A stretch of 64,000 bases of DNA from Rhizobium sp. BK418. Lineage in GTDB: Bacteria; Pseudomonadota; Alphaproteobacteria; Rhizobiales; Rhizobiaceae. The stretch spans positions 1,112,081-1,176,080 of the forward strand of contig NZ_SLZK01000001.1 in NCBI RefSeq assembly GCF_004341105.1, given 5' to 3'. The notes beneath the pieces were generated by a model. It was given only the letters and a program-made list of their open reading frames with translations. It was not told where the DNA came from and searched no databases. This document shows, one piece after another, positions 43,620 to 53,037 of this stretch (within the stretch, counting starts at the first letter, position 1; the number at the start of each line of letters is the position of its first letter). A program made the position numbers and the translations under genes.

Positions 43620-46600
43620 CCGCGAGCTGCGGTTTGAACGCTACATCCACATAGTAGTTGGTGTTGTTGTAACTGGCGGTCGGGAACAGCCCGGCCGACC
43701 CATAGGCATAGACGCCGTTATTGCCGGCAGGCGCCTTGAGATCGCCATTGGTCACATCGCTGGCGAAGTAGTTGCCGGTTGCCGAATAGTTGCCGTTCGT
43801 AGAATAGGAGACGACGTAGGTCGTATCCGCCTGGATCGCCACTTGCTGGGAAAGTGACGCAGTCTGCCAGCCGCTGGCCGTTTCATTGCTGAATGTGACG
43901 CTGCCGAGAAGCGTGCCCGAAGCGGTCCAGAGATAACCGTTGTGCGGACCCGTATTGTCGGCACCCTTGTAGAAGCGGATGCCGGTGATCCAGCCTGCCG
44001 TATCGGCCTGGAATTTCATGCCGAGATTGATCGGCTGGTTGTCGTTGGTGGCGACGATATCCGGCGTCGCATTGGCGGCAAAGAGGTTCTGCTCGGCCGC
44101 CGGATCGTTGACGGTGAGCGAGACCTGGGCCGATGCCGTGCCGCCCTGGCCGTCGGCGATGGAATAGCTGAAGCTCGCCGGCCCGGAATATCCGGCGTTC
44201 GGCGTAAAGGTGATGGTCTGCGCCTGGCTGTTGAACGTCACCGTTCCGTTGACCCCGCCGCTGGCGCCGGTGATCGTGAGCGGATCGCCATCGGCATCCG
44301 TGTCGTTGGCAAGGAGCGCCGAGGCATGGATGGTGATCGGCACGCCCTTATTCGTCGAGAAGCCGCCGTCATTGGCCGCGACCGGAGCGACGTTCTGCTT
44401 GACCTGATAGACCACGTCGACCCAGTAGTTGGTGGCATTGTAGGAGGCGGTCGGGAAGAGGCTGCTAGAACCATAGGCATAGAGGCCGTTGCCGCCGCTC
44501 GAAGCGCTCGACGGCGCCGTCAGCGAACCGTTCGTATGATCCGTGCTGAAATAGTTGGCCGTTGCCGAATAGAAGCCGTTGGAATGGTAGCTCGCCACAT
44601 AGGTGACGCCGGCCGAAACGGTGATCGGCTGGGCGAAAGTCACCGTCTGCCAGCCGCTTCCCGTTTCGGCGGTGAAGGTCGCCTGCGCCAGCAGCTGTCC
44701 GCTCGCGGTCCAGAGCGAGCCGACATGCGTGCCGGTATCCTGCGCGCTCTTGTAATAGCGCAGGCCGGTGATCTCGCCGCGGGCGGACGCGATGAACTTG
44801 ACGCCGAGCTCGACGGACGAATTGTCGGCGGAGGCAGACGCCGGCGCATCGGAGGCCGCAAACAGGCCGGAACCGCCGGGCTGCGCCCCGACATTGAGGC
44901 TGACGGTGGCCGACGCCGTGCCGCCATGTCCGTCCGAGATCGAATAGGAGAAGCTTGCCGCGCCCGTATAGCCGGTCGTCGGCGTGAAGGTGACGGTATT
45001 GGTCTGGCTGTTGAACGTCACCGTTCCGTGCACCGCCCCGTTGACGCCGGTGATGCTGAGCGGGTCGCCATCGGCATCGGTATCGTTTGCCAGCAGGCTG
45101 GCTGCGGCGATCGACAGCGCCGTGTTGGTATAGGTCGTAAAGCCATTGTCATTGGCCGCGACCGGCACCGCGTTGCCCGTCGACTGGTTGTAGACGACAT
45201 CGACCCAGTAATTCGTCGACTGGTAGGTCGATGTCGGGAAGGCCGTGCCGCCCACCGCGTAGACGCCGTTGCTGCCGGCAAGTGCGGTCAGCGAGCCGTT
45301 GGTATGGGCTGAGGTGAAGTAGTTTGCCGTCGCCACATAGCTGCCAGTCGTGTGGTAGGAGGCGACATAGGTCGTGCCCGCCGTGATCTGCAGCGGGCTC
45401 GCGAAGGTCGCGGTCTGCCAGCCGGAGAGCGACTCGTTGGTGAAGGTGACGGTAGCCACCAGCGTGCCATCGGCCCTCCACAGAGAGCCGGTATGCACGC
45501 CGGTATCGCCGGCAGCCTTGTAGAAGCGGATGCCCGAGATCGTGCCGTTTGCGGAGGCGACGAACTTCATGCCGAGTTCCATCGGCGTATTGTCGTTGAA
45601 GCCGCCCCCCGTCGGCCCCTCGCCTGATGTAAACACCGTCTCGCCGGTCGGTCCCTGCTGGACGGTGAGGCTGACATTGCCCTGCGCCGTGCCGCCGCGT
45701 CCGTCCGACAGGGTATAGGTGAAGCTTGCCGGGCCGGTATAGCTGGCGCTCGGCGTGAAGATGACCGTTCCGTTCTGCTTGTCGAGAACGACCGTGCCGT
45801 GCAGCGCATTGCCGACACCGGTGATGGTGAGCGCATCGCCATCGGCATCCGCATCGTTTGCCAGCAGCGCGGCGATGGAGACGACGAGCGTCCCGTCGTG
45901 GGAAATCACGAAGCCGCTGTCGGCGGTCGCGACCGGCTGGCTGTTCGGGCCGGCATCGAAGACCACGTCCACCCAGTAATTGGTGCCGCCGGGGCTCTGG
46001 CCGGGGAATGTGCCTGGCGTGGTGCCGTAGGCGAAGACGCCGCCGCCATCGACGGCCTTCAGCTGGCCGCTGGCATAGGGCTCGGTGAAATAGTTCTGGC
46101 TGAGCGAATAGTAGCCGTTGCTGTGATAGGAAGCGACATAGGTCGTGCCGGCCTGAATCTGGATCGGGCTGGAGAACATCACGGTCTGCCAGCCCGACAG
46201 CGATTCCCCTGTCGATACCCCGGTCGCCAGCAGCGTCCCGGTGCTGGTCCAGAGGCTGACGACATGTTCGCCGATATTATAGAAGCCCTTGTAGAAGCGG
46301 ATGCCCTCCACCAGGCCTGCCTTCGTCGCCTGGAAGCGCAGGCCGAGCTCGACGGAATCGCGATCGACGGCCGTTTCGACCGCAGGCTTTTCCGCCAGCG
46401 TCCAGAGTCCCTGCGTGTCGGGCAGCGTGACGGTAACCTGCTTGCCGGCCGACGGCGCCTCCATATTGACGCTATCGTCGACGGCGCGCGACAGGATCGT
46501 ATAGGTGCCGCTTGCCTGGACGACCCAGTTATAGCTCCAGTTCTCGCGGCCCGTCGCCTTGAACCAGTGCTGGCCGCCATCGGTGGAGACCTCGACGCCG

Positions 46601-48894
46601 GCAATGATGCCGCCCCCGAAATCCTGCGCCGTGCCCGTGATCGTCACATGCTGCCCTTCGAGGAAGCTTGCGCCGACGATGGGCGAGGTAATCGAGGAGG
46701 TTGGCTTCAGCGTGTCGGTCGATTGGGTGGCGAGGATCAGGCTCGCATCGAGCGTCGTCGGCTGGATGCCCATGTCCGCGAACATGTTGACCATCGCCTG
46801 CTGCACGTTGCGATCGGTCGGCGTTGCCGGCCCCTGATGCTGATCGTTCAGCCCCCAGGACCAGAAGACGGTGCCGGCGCCGAAGACGAGCGCGCCGCTT
46901 GCCGCCCGGTACATGGTGAGGCTGTGGGTCGCCACCGCATCGCCGACCGTCGAGCCGTAATCGCGCAGATAGGTATTAACCGCGACCGAGGAGAGAGACA
47001 GGTTGATCAGTCCAGCCGGACGGAATCCGTTCTCGACATCGGAATCCCATTCGTAGCCGAGCAGGTTCTGCACCAGATTGTAGGTCTCGCCCGGCTGAAG
47101 CTCTGCCACATCGGTGTTGCGCCAGAAGCGCAGGTTCGAATAGTCGTAGGGGATGGAGATCGTATCCTGGCGGTAGCTGTCCACCTGGAACATCGTGCCC
47201 GTCAGCGAATTTTCCGGCTCCTGCCCCGGATCGGCATAACGCGGATCGCGCCAGGTGCCAGTGCCCACATTGCTCGGGTCCGTGCTCGTGCCGTAGGTCT
47301 CCTTGTAGCAGACCATGGTGCGGTAGGCCTGGCCGCTGCCGTCGATGCTGCTTTCCCAGCGGACTTTCCAGTAAACCTCGTTACCGCTCCAGAAGGCGAG
47401 GTTCACGCCGGCATCGCGCGCGGCTTCCACATTGGTGCGCTGCTCGGCCGACCAGTATTCGTCATGGCCGACGGACAGGAAGGCCTGATGGTTGAGCAAG
47501 AGGTTGCCGCTGCGCGTCGCATCGACGCCGGAAATATAGGAAACGTCGTAGCCGTTCTGCTCCAGCCATTGGATGGCCGAATGCTCGACGCCGAAGACGA
47601 AATCGTGCGAGCCGCCGACCGGGCTCGTATTGGTGATGATCGGGCGGTTGTAGCTGATCGCCGAGGCCCGGCCGATGGCCTGCAGGCCGCAGCTGCAGTT
47701 CGGCGGCAGGTAGCCGATCATGTTTGCGGGATCGACCGGGACATCGCCGTAATAGAGGCTGGCGCCGCCCCAGGCATTATAGGCCTGCCAGGTCGTGTCC
47801 GAGGTCTGGAAGACGATATCGCTGTGCGAGGAGTCGTCGCGCACGACGAAGGGGATGATGCTGGCGTCCTCGGTGCCGTCCTCGCGCACCAGCTTGGCGA
47901 AATAGACGCCCGAGACGGCATCGTCGGGGATCTGCCAGCTTGCCGAGACCGACCAGTTGCCGCAGTCGATGAGGCCGAGCGACATGTCGACGATCGGATG
48001 CGGCTGGATCTGCGCCGTGGTCAGCTGCTGCTCGATCGAGTCGACCTTGCGCGCGCCTGCCCCGCCGTAATAGCCCATGCGGTAGATGTCGATGCGGTAA
48101 TGGGTGGAATCCGTGGCGATCTTGAAATCGACCGTCCCGCCGATATTCGTGCTGATTTCGGTGGCAAAGCCCTGAATGGTGCCGTTGCCGTCGCCCTCGA
48201 GGCCCCACTCGCTGATCGGGTTGCCCGTCTTCATGTTCTCGAGCGCGATCTTGTTGAGCGTGGGCGCAGCCGCAGGCGTCGTCGTCGTATTGAGCGTCGC
48301 CGTGGCCACCGGTGTCGCGACGGACGTGCTGAGGTTCGGCTCCAGCGAGATGGACGCGATCGAGGTCTGAAGGGCGAGCGGTGTCGTGCCGGTGGAAAGG
48401 CTGAGCGGCGCCACGGTCTGGGTGCCGGTACCGGTATTCGTACCGCTGCTCGTATCGGTCCCGGTACTTGTCAGCGTGGGCGCGGCAGGCAGCGTCGCGG
48501 CCTCCTGGGCCGGATCGGGGCCGAGCACGGTGCGCTGCAATGTCGTGGCAGGCGCCTGCAGCAGCGATGTGGCCGACGCAGTCTGCAGAACGCCATCGGT
48601 CGCCGGCGCCGGTGTCGCCGTCGAGGGTGCGGAGGACGATTGCCCGCTTCCCGACAGCCCGGCGCCCGGTGACAGCAGGGAAATGGGCGACGTGACCGTA
48701 TCGATTGAGGAGGATAACGGTAGCGCGCCGCCCTGGCTGGCAAAACTCTGCGAACCGCCGCCAATGCCCGTCGAGGAGACGAAAGCGGCGGTTCCTATCA
48801 CTGCGCTCCAGGTGGCTGGAGCCGGACTTACGCTCAGAATTCCGCCAACGGTACTGAGATACGAGTCATTCGTGACCTGAATTCTACGCTTCAA
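43615..48894 (-). CDS. Giant secreted protein: dimethylformamidase-like domain plus DUF4082/cadherin-like repeats
   Basis: The 1,759-residue product starts at a TTG (48894) preceded by AGGGGAGGG. Residues 1-215 are Ser/Thr/Ala-rich and lack a signal peptide. Residues 218-728 match the N,N-dimethylformamidase large-subunit-like family (HYRIDIYRMGYYGGAGAR; SVGHDEYWSAEQ). An Ig-like domain (about 730-828) follows. Then four DUF4082 modules (about 830, 1080, 1338 and 1597) alternate with three cadherin-like domains (978-1078, 1241-1335, 1500-1595; each with LLANDxDADGDxL). The layout suggests a surface adhesin with an enzymatic head, exported by the nearby type I system. A C-terminal RTX region is absent. 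Confidence 0.86.
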   Translation of the reverse strand: MKRRIQVTNDSYLSTVGGILSVSPAPATWSAVIGTAAFVSSTGIGGGSQSFASQGGALPLSSSIDTVTSPISLLSPGAGLSGSGQSSSAPSTATPAPATDGVLQTASATSLLQAPATTLQRTVLGPDPAQEAATLPAAPTLTSTGTDTSSGTNTGTGTQTVAPLSLSTGTTPLALQTSIASISLEPNLSTSVATPVATATLNTTTTPAAAPTLNKIALENMKTGNPISEWGLEGDGNGTIQGFATEISTNIGGTVDFKIATDSTHYRIDIYRMGYYGGAGARKVDSIEQQLTTAQIQPHPIVDMSLGLIDCGNWSVSASWQIPDDAVSGVYFAKLVREDGTEDASIIPFVVRDDSSHSDIVFQTSDTTWQAYNAWGGASLYYGDVPVDPANMIGYLPPNCSCGLQAIGRASAISYNRPIITNTSPVGGSHDFVFGVEHSAIQWLEQNGYDVSYISGVDATRSGNLLLNHQAFLSVGHDEYWSAEQRTNVEAARDAGVNLAFWSGNEVYWKVRWESSIDGSGQAYRTMVCYKETYGTSTDPSNVGTGTWRDPRYADPGQEPENSLTGTMFQVDSYRQDTISIPYDYSNLRFWRNTDVAELQPGETYNLVQNLLGYEWDSDVENGFRPAGLINLSLSSVAVNTYLRDYGSTVGDAVATHSLTMYRAASGALVFGAGTVFWSWGLNDQHQGPATPTDRNVQQAMVNMFADMGIQPTTLDASLILATQSTDTLKPTSSITSPIVGASFLEGQHVTITGTAQDFGGGIIAGVEVSTDGGQHWFKATGRENWSYNWVVQASGTYTILSRAVDDSVNMEAPSAGKQVTVTLPDTQGLWTLAEKPAVETAVDRDSVELGLRFQATKAGLVEGIRFYKGFYNIGEHVVSLWTSTGTLLATGVSTGESLSGWQTVMFSSPIQIQAGTTYVASYHSNGYYSLSQNYFTEPYASGQLKAVDGGGVFAYGTTPGTFPGQSPGGTNYWVDVVFDAGPNSQPVATADSGFVISHDGTLVVSIAALLANDADADGDALTITGVGNALHGTVVLDKQNGTVIFTPSASYTGPASFTYTLSDGRGGTAQGNVSLTVQQGPTGETVFTSGEGPTGGGFNDNTPMELGMKFVASANGTISGIRFYKAAGDTGVHTGSLWRADGTLVATVTFTNESLSGWQTATFASPLQITAGTTYVASYHTTGSYVATANYFTSAHTNGSLTALAGSNGVYAVGGTAFPTSTYQSTNYWVDVVYNQSTGNAVPVAANDNGFTTYTNTALSIAAASLLANDTDADGDPLSITGVNGAVHGTVTFNSQTNTVTFTPTTGYTGAASFSYSISDGHGGTASATVSLNVGAQPGGSGLFAASDAPASASADNSSVELGVKFIASARGEITGLRYYKSAQDTGTHVGSLWTASGQLLAQATFTAETGSGWQTVTFAQPITVSAGVTYVASYHSNGFYSATANYFSTDHTNGSLTAPSSASSGGNGLYAYGSSSLFPTASYNATNYWVDVVYQVKQNVAPVAANDGGFSTNKGVPITIHASALLANDTDADGDPLTITGASGGVNGTVTFNSQAQTITFTPNAGYSGPASFSYSIADGQGGTASAQVSLTVNDPAAEQNLFAANATPDIVATNDNQPINLGMKFQADTAGWITGIRFYKGADNTGPHNGYLWTASGTLLGSVTFSNETASGWQTASLSQQVAIQADTTYVVSYSTNGNYSATGNYFASDVTNGDLKAPAGNNGVYAYGSAGLFPTASYNNTNYYVDVAFKPQLAA
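43640..46410 (-). repeat. Tandem DUF4082/cadherin-like coding repeats
   Basis: Alternating modules of about 155 and 100 codons recur three and a half times in the 3' half of the adhesin gene. They share the phrases SGWQT, GTTYVASYH, TNYWVDVV and LLANDTDADGDPL. Such repeats are prone to recombination, so length may vary between strains. Confidence 0.85.
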
Positions 48895-49220
48895 GGACGC
48901 CCTCCCCTTCCGCAACTCCGGCTCTTTTCGGCCGTTATTACAAGACCTTCATTCTTGCACCTTTCGCGAGAAAACGGACGACAGCAATCTGGGGTATGGG
49001 GGTGGTACCCCCTACGCCCATATGATGAAGCGCTCCGCATACGGCCTTTCCTCGGCGCGGTCGCCGCCGCAATAAAGGGTGGTGAAACCCGTGCCGTATG
49101 GCCCCCTCATCCGCCTGCCGGCAGACCGCCCGAACAAGAATCCATCGCCGTCAGTGGAACTTCGGGCCGAATGTCCGGTTTGATTCCGTAAGATCACAAC
49201 TCAGCATGAGGAGGCGGCAG
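48895..49220. other. Intergenic region upstream of the giant protein and the DUF982 gene
   Basis: This 326-base gap should hold the divergent promoters. I found no named operator. The plus-strand frame that opens at 49098 is not conserved before the DUF982 start. Confidence 0.5.
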
Positions 49221-49640
49221 ATGATCTCTCAACATCATTCATCGCCGGTACCTGGTTCGGATGATGCGCGTTGCGCCGACACGCCCGAGGCCGACCGTGA
49301 TCGCGAGGAAGCACGGGCCTGCGCCCAGCGAGGCTTTGAGGCTCTTCGCAATGGAAAAGGCCAGGATCGGGCGATACGAGAACGAAGGATACAGTCCCCC
49401 GCCGACGCTATAACGTGGTCGGTTCCGGTCGCCGTTCGAATTGGCAGCGCTCCGTCCGAATTCGTCCACGGCCCGCTCGAAGCAATTCGCTACCTCGAAG
49501 GCCGGTGGCCGGCGGTATCAGGCCCATGTCTGGACGTTGCGAGACGACGATGCGTGGAGGCCATGAACCAGATGGAGCACGCAGAGGCCGCCAGGGACGC
49601 ATTCATTGCGGCGGCGTCCGAGGCGGACGTGTTGGCGTGA
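49221..49640 (+). CDS. DUF982-domain protein
   Basis: The 139-residue product ends with a typical DUF982 domain (ITWSVPVAVRIGSAPSEFVHGPLEAIRYLEGRWPAVSGPCLDVARRRC, about 62-110) and then a helical tail. DUF982 proteins are small proteins found mainly in rhizobia; their role is unknown. The start at 49221 has AGGAGG 7 bases upstream; the longer frame from 49098 is not favoured. Confidence 0.82.
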   Translation: MISQHHSSPVPGSDDARCADTPEADRDREEARACAQRGFEALRNGKGQDRAIRERRIQSPADAITWSVPVAVRIGSAPSEFVHGPLEAIRYLEGRWPAVSGPCLDVARRRCVEAMNQMEHAEAARDAFIAAASEADVLA

Positions 49641-49753
49641 TGCGATGAACCGCGCCGACGCCGAGGGTTATCCGATGCCCTAAGGCCTGAAACCTATTTG
49701 CCATTGTCCCGGCGAGACGGTCATGGCGCCTCGTTAAAAGGAAAGGCACTCAC

Positions 49754-49945
49754 ATGGCAAGCAAAGACAACACATCCGACAACACGGTCGGCACCGACCC
49801 GCACTCCAAGCCCGCGCGGATCCGTCAATCGAGCGAACAGGAAGCGATCCGACCCGACATCAATGACAAGGATCTCCTTATGCCGGTGGGCAAGCCCGGC
49901 GTCAGGGTGAAGGAGCGGGAAGACAAAGGACCTGCTTCAAAGTAA
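49754..49945 (+). CDS. Small hydrophilic hypothetical protein, 63 residues
   Basis: MASKDNTSDNTVGTDP... is rich in charged residues, Asn and Pro and probably disordered. AAAGGAAAGG lies upstream of the ATG. It follows the DUF982 gene by 113 bases. No family assigned. Confidence 0.6.
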   Translation: MASKDNTSDNTVGTDPHSKPARIRQSSEQEAIRPDINDKDLLMPVGKPGVRVKEREDKGPASK

Positions 49946-49961
49946 CCGCTCCTGCGATCCC

Positions 49962-51029
49962 TCAGCGACCTGGCGATGTTTTAAGCCTTTGATCGAAGGC
50001 CTTGATGACCATATCGATCAATTCTCGATGGATTTCGAGGCGCGAGCGCCCATCGCTGTCTGAGCAAATGGGCTCGTCGATATCTGCGGATTTGGCCATC
50101 TCGGCCGCATCGGGTTTGCACATTCCGAAGATGCTATAGTGGCTTGCATTCCCTACTACGGAATACATGCCCTTCGGAATTGCCTTTGCAATTCCCGAGG
50201 CGAGTACGGTCAGGGGGATCGCTCCGGGCTTGCCAAGGTTTACGATCTCGACGGGGATCGAAACCTTGGAAAATGGTTCTGTCTGAAAGACATCGACCGG
50301 CGCTGGGTCGATTGCCATCGCAAACTCGATCCGCTTGTCCCGATTGTCGCGATCGGCGAGTTTCATATCCATGGCATGAAGATCGACGCCACTTTGCTTT
50401 ACCCATCCGCAAAGCGAAGGATTCCGAGCGCCGTCGTCACAGTAACCCGCCAGACGGATTGGATCGATACGACCGCCAGCCAAAGCCAGGGCTGTATTGC
50501 CGCCCATCGAAAGCCCAAGCACACCTGTCCTTCCCGGCTCGATGTGATCCCCGAAAAGCGGCTGCTTTTCCAGCGCGTCCAATGTTGCACTGATATCGGC
50601 AGGCCTTAGCCAGAGCTTCATCGTTTCGGCTGCCGACCTGTGGGCCCCTCCGTTTCCGACATGAACAGGCGCTGCCACGATGAACCCCTGCCTTGCCAAT
50701 GGCGTTGCAATCCAGCTCATGGCTTCAGGAGTTCCCCCCAAACCAGCGCCATGAGAGAGCAAGATCACGGGATATCTTGCGTGCGCGACAGGCGCGTCGA
50801 GCATGGCGTCCGTTCCGACAAAAAATCGACTTTCGCCGAGCGTGACAGGCTTGCCGCCGGCATCTGCCGGATACCAAACGATCACAGGGACATCTGTGCC
50901 TCGCTCTTTGGAAGGCGCCGTGGTCTGCCGCACGCCGACAAAATCACTCGCAGCGGCTGAATGCTGCGCCATCGCTGCGGGAAGGATGCCGGCACAGACC
51001 ATTGCAGCGATTTTGATCAACGCTTTCAT
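49962..51029 (-). CDS. Exported alpha/beta hydrolase, dienelactone-hydrolase/PAF-acetylhydrolase-like
   Basis: The 355-residue protein has a signal peptide (about 1-27) and an alpha/beta hydrolase fold: an oxyanion-loop region LLSHGAGLGG, nucleophile elbow GLSMGG, an Asp in AMAIDPAPVDVF, and a His in GNASHYSIF. The C-terminus holds conserved Cys residues (GMCKPDA; PICSDSDG). It probably cleaves an ester or lipid in the periplasm; the substrate is unknown. GAGGAGATTC precedes the ATG. Confidence 0.87.
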   Translation of the reverse strand: MKALIKIAAMVCAGILPAAMAQHSAAASDFVGVRQTTAPSKERGTDVPVIVWYPADAGGKPVTLGESRFFVGTDAMLDAPVAHARYPVILLSHGAGLGGTPEAMSWIATPLARQGFIVAAPVHVGNGGAHRSAAETMKLWLRPADISATLDALEKQPLFGDHIEPGRTGVLGLSMGGNTALALAGGRIDPIRLAGYCDDGARNPSLCGWVKQSGVDLHAMDMKLADRDNRDKRIEFAMAIDPAPVDVFQTEPFSKVSIPVEIVNLGKPGAIPLTVLASGIAKAIPKGMYSVVGNASHYSIFGMCKPDAAEMAKSADIDEPICSDSDGRSRLEIHRELIDMVIKAFDQRLKTSPGR

Positions 51030-51270
51030 CGAATCTCCTCGTATCGGTGGGTTATGCCCCAGCTTGTCGCGGATCGAGGAGCGACACGCCCTGAATCACG
51101 ATTTCGAACGTCCAGGATCACGATTGAGGTCGGCCGATGGCTGGGCAGACAGCACGGCGGCGGCGACCCGACGACAAGGCATCGTCATTCAGAGCGGGTG
51201 GCGGTAGCTGCGCGATGATGCATGCCTCGCCCTCCTCCCGCCCTGCGGGAGAAGGCAATCTCGCATCCGC

Positions 51271-52014
51271 TCAGGCAGCGAGGCCGGCGCGCAGGTTTAG
51301 GGCGAGGTCCGGACTGTCGGAGGTCAGGCTGCCGATGCCGCGCGCGAGCCAATGGCGGATGCCGGCCTCGTCGTTGAGCGTCCACACACAGAGCCGCTCC
51401 ATCGGCAGCCGGCTGCGGATCATGTCCCATTCCGCCTCCATCAGCTCGTGATGGATGGCGACGATCTCCACCAGCCCGTCCACGCGGTCGATGAAGGCGG
51501 CAAGCCCGCCCTGTTTCTCGGCCCAGGCGGCATTGACGGAGACGAGGCGTGAAACCTCGGGCGCATGGCGGCGGCAATCCTCCAGAACCGACGTGTCGAA
51601 GGACGTCAGATAGGAACGCTCGCCGACACCGAAGCGGGCAAGCTCGGCTGCGACGCGCGCGGCGATCTCGGGATAAGGCGTGCCGGTCTCGTCGATCTTG
51701 ATCTCGACATGCAGGTCGATGTCCCTGTTTGCGGCAAGCACCCCGAGCACTTCGGCAAGCGTCGGGATCGCCTCATCAGTGCCTTTCAGCAGGGTCGCCT
51801 TGCGGGCCTCGACCGAAAGATCCTGCACGGGGCCTGAGCCTTCGGCGGTGCGCTCCAGTGTGGCATCGTGGATGACGACGAGTTCGCCCGCGCGCGTCAG
51901 GTGTACGTCGAACTCGATGGCGTCGACACCGAGCATGATGGCGTTGCGGAAGCCGGTGAGCGAGTTTTCGGGCCAGAGGTTGCGGGCGCCGCGATGGCCG
52001 GTGATATCAGTCAT
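51271..52014 (-). CDS. ugpQ: Glycerophosphodiester phosphodiesterase
   Basis: The 247-residue product has the GDPD signature: HRGARNLWPENSLTGF with the catalytic His, then IEFDVHLT and LVVIHD with metal and catalytic residues. It hydrolyses glycerophosphodiesters to an alcohol and glycerol 3-phosphate. There is no signal peptide, so it works in the cytoplasm after uptake. It is the last gene of the ABC importer operon, 32 bases after the permease. Confidence 0.95.
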   Translation of the reverse strand: MTDITGHRGARNLWPENSLTGFRNAIMLGVDAIEFDVHLTRAGELVVIHDATLERTAEGSGPVQDLSVEARKATLLKGTDEAIPTLAEVLGVLAANRDIDLHVEIKIDETGTPYPEIAARVAAELARFGVGERSYLTSFDTSVLEDCRRHAPEVSRLVSVNAAWAEKQGGLAAFIDRVDGLVEIVAIHHELMEAEWDMIRSRLPMERLCVWTLNDEAGIRHWLARGIGSLTSDSPDLALNLRAGLAA

Positions 52015-52046
52015 GGAATATCCTTCACTATATCGATTTCAAGGCA

Positions 52047-52925
52047 TTAGCGGATGGTCGGGTCGAGCTTGTCGCGCAGCCAGTCGCCGACGAGCGAGAT
52101 CGACAGCGTCGTCAGCATGATGACGACGGATGGAGCCAGCATGATCCAGGGCGCGCGCGTCAGATATTCGCGCCCGAAGCCCACCATGTTGCCGAGGCTG
52201 GTTTCCGGCGGCTGCACCCCGAGGCCGAGGAAGGAGAGACCGCTTTCCATCAGGATGATCTCGGGGAAAGTCAGCGTCATGGAGACGATCAGCGTCGAGG
52301 CGACATTCGGCAGGATATGATGCAGGTAGACGCGCGCAGGCGTGGCGCCAAGCTGCACCACTGCCGCCGCATAACCCTGCGCGCCGGCGGAAATCGCAAG
52401 GCCGCGGGCGATGCGCGCATAGCGCTCCCAGCCGTAGAAACCCATGAGGCAGACGAGCAGCAGCATGGAGGAGCCGAAGAAGGCGAGCACCGCCAGCGAC
52501 ATGATGAGGAAAGGCAGCGCCGCCTGGAAATCGGCGAGCATCAGCACGAGATGTTCCACGAAGCCGCGGAACCGCGCCGCCAGGAACCCGAGCAGCGTGC
52601 CGAAGACGGCCGAGAGGATCGTCGCGCCAAAGGCGATGACGAGCGACACGCGGATCGACTGGATGAGGCGCGAAAGCACGTCGCGGCCGAGTTCGTCCGT
52701 GCCGAGCAGATGCTTGAACCCGCCCGGCGCCGAAAGCCGGCTGCTGAGATCCATGGCCGTGATGTTGAACGGACGGATATAATCAGCAAAGACGGCGGTC
52801 AGGACCATTGCCGCAAGCCACAGCAGGCCGAACGCCACCGACAGCGGCAGGTTGCGGCGCAGGAGGGAGACGAGGCGGTTGGGCTTTGCGGAAGCCGGCG
52901 TGGCGGCGAGATCGACAGTTGCCAT
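52047..52925 (-). CDS. Peptide/nickel-type ABC transporter permease (DppC/OppC type)
   Basis: The 292-residue membrane protein starts at 52925 (MATVDLAATP). It has the N-terminal OppC-type segment, about six membrane helices, and the permease EAA-like loop (ISAGAQGYAAAVVQLGATPARVYLHHILPN) that contacts the ATPase. The region FKHLLGTDELGRDVLSRLI is typical of the DppC/OppC family. It pairs with the DppB-type permease upstream. Confidence 0.94.
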   Translation of the reverse strand: MATVDLAATPASAKPNRLVSLLRRNLPLSVAFGLLWLAAMVLTAVFADYIRPFNITAMDLSSRLSAPGGFKHLLGTDELGRDVLSRLIQSIRVSLVIAFGATILSAVFGTLLGFLAARFRGFVEHLVLMLADFQAALPFLIMSLAVLAFFGSSMLLLVCLMGFYGWERYARIARGLAISAGAQGYAAAVVQLGATPARVYLHHILPNVASTLIVSMTLTFPEIILMESGLSFLGLGVQPPETSLGNMVGFGREYLTRAPWIMLAPSVVIMLTTLSISLVGDWLRDKLDPTIR

Positions 52926-52932
52926 CGGTTTT

Positions 52933-53037
52933 CTCCTAGAGCAATTCCAGCAAAAGTGTGCAGCGGCTTTGCGTCCGGAATTGCGTAAAAACAAAGAGGT
53001 AGAGCATTTCGCCATTCGAAGAAAAACGGAAATGCTC
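52933..53037 (+). repeat. Dispersed intergenic repeat, full copy inside the importer operon
   Basis: It reads TAGAGCAATTCCAGCAAAAG, GCGGCTTTGCGTCCGGAATT, CGTAAAAACAAAGAGGTAGA, and a palindromic GAGCATTTC/GAAATGCTC end. It fills the gap between the two permease genes, which is unusual inside an operon. Copies lie at 24051-24140 and 43556-43619. Confidence 0.75.

Noticed and set aside
45799..48672. A 957-residue plus-strand open frame
   Set aside because: It lies antisense to the giant adhesin gene and has the composition of a shadow frame.
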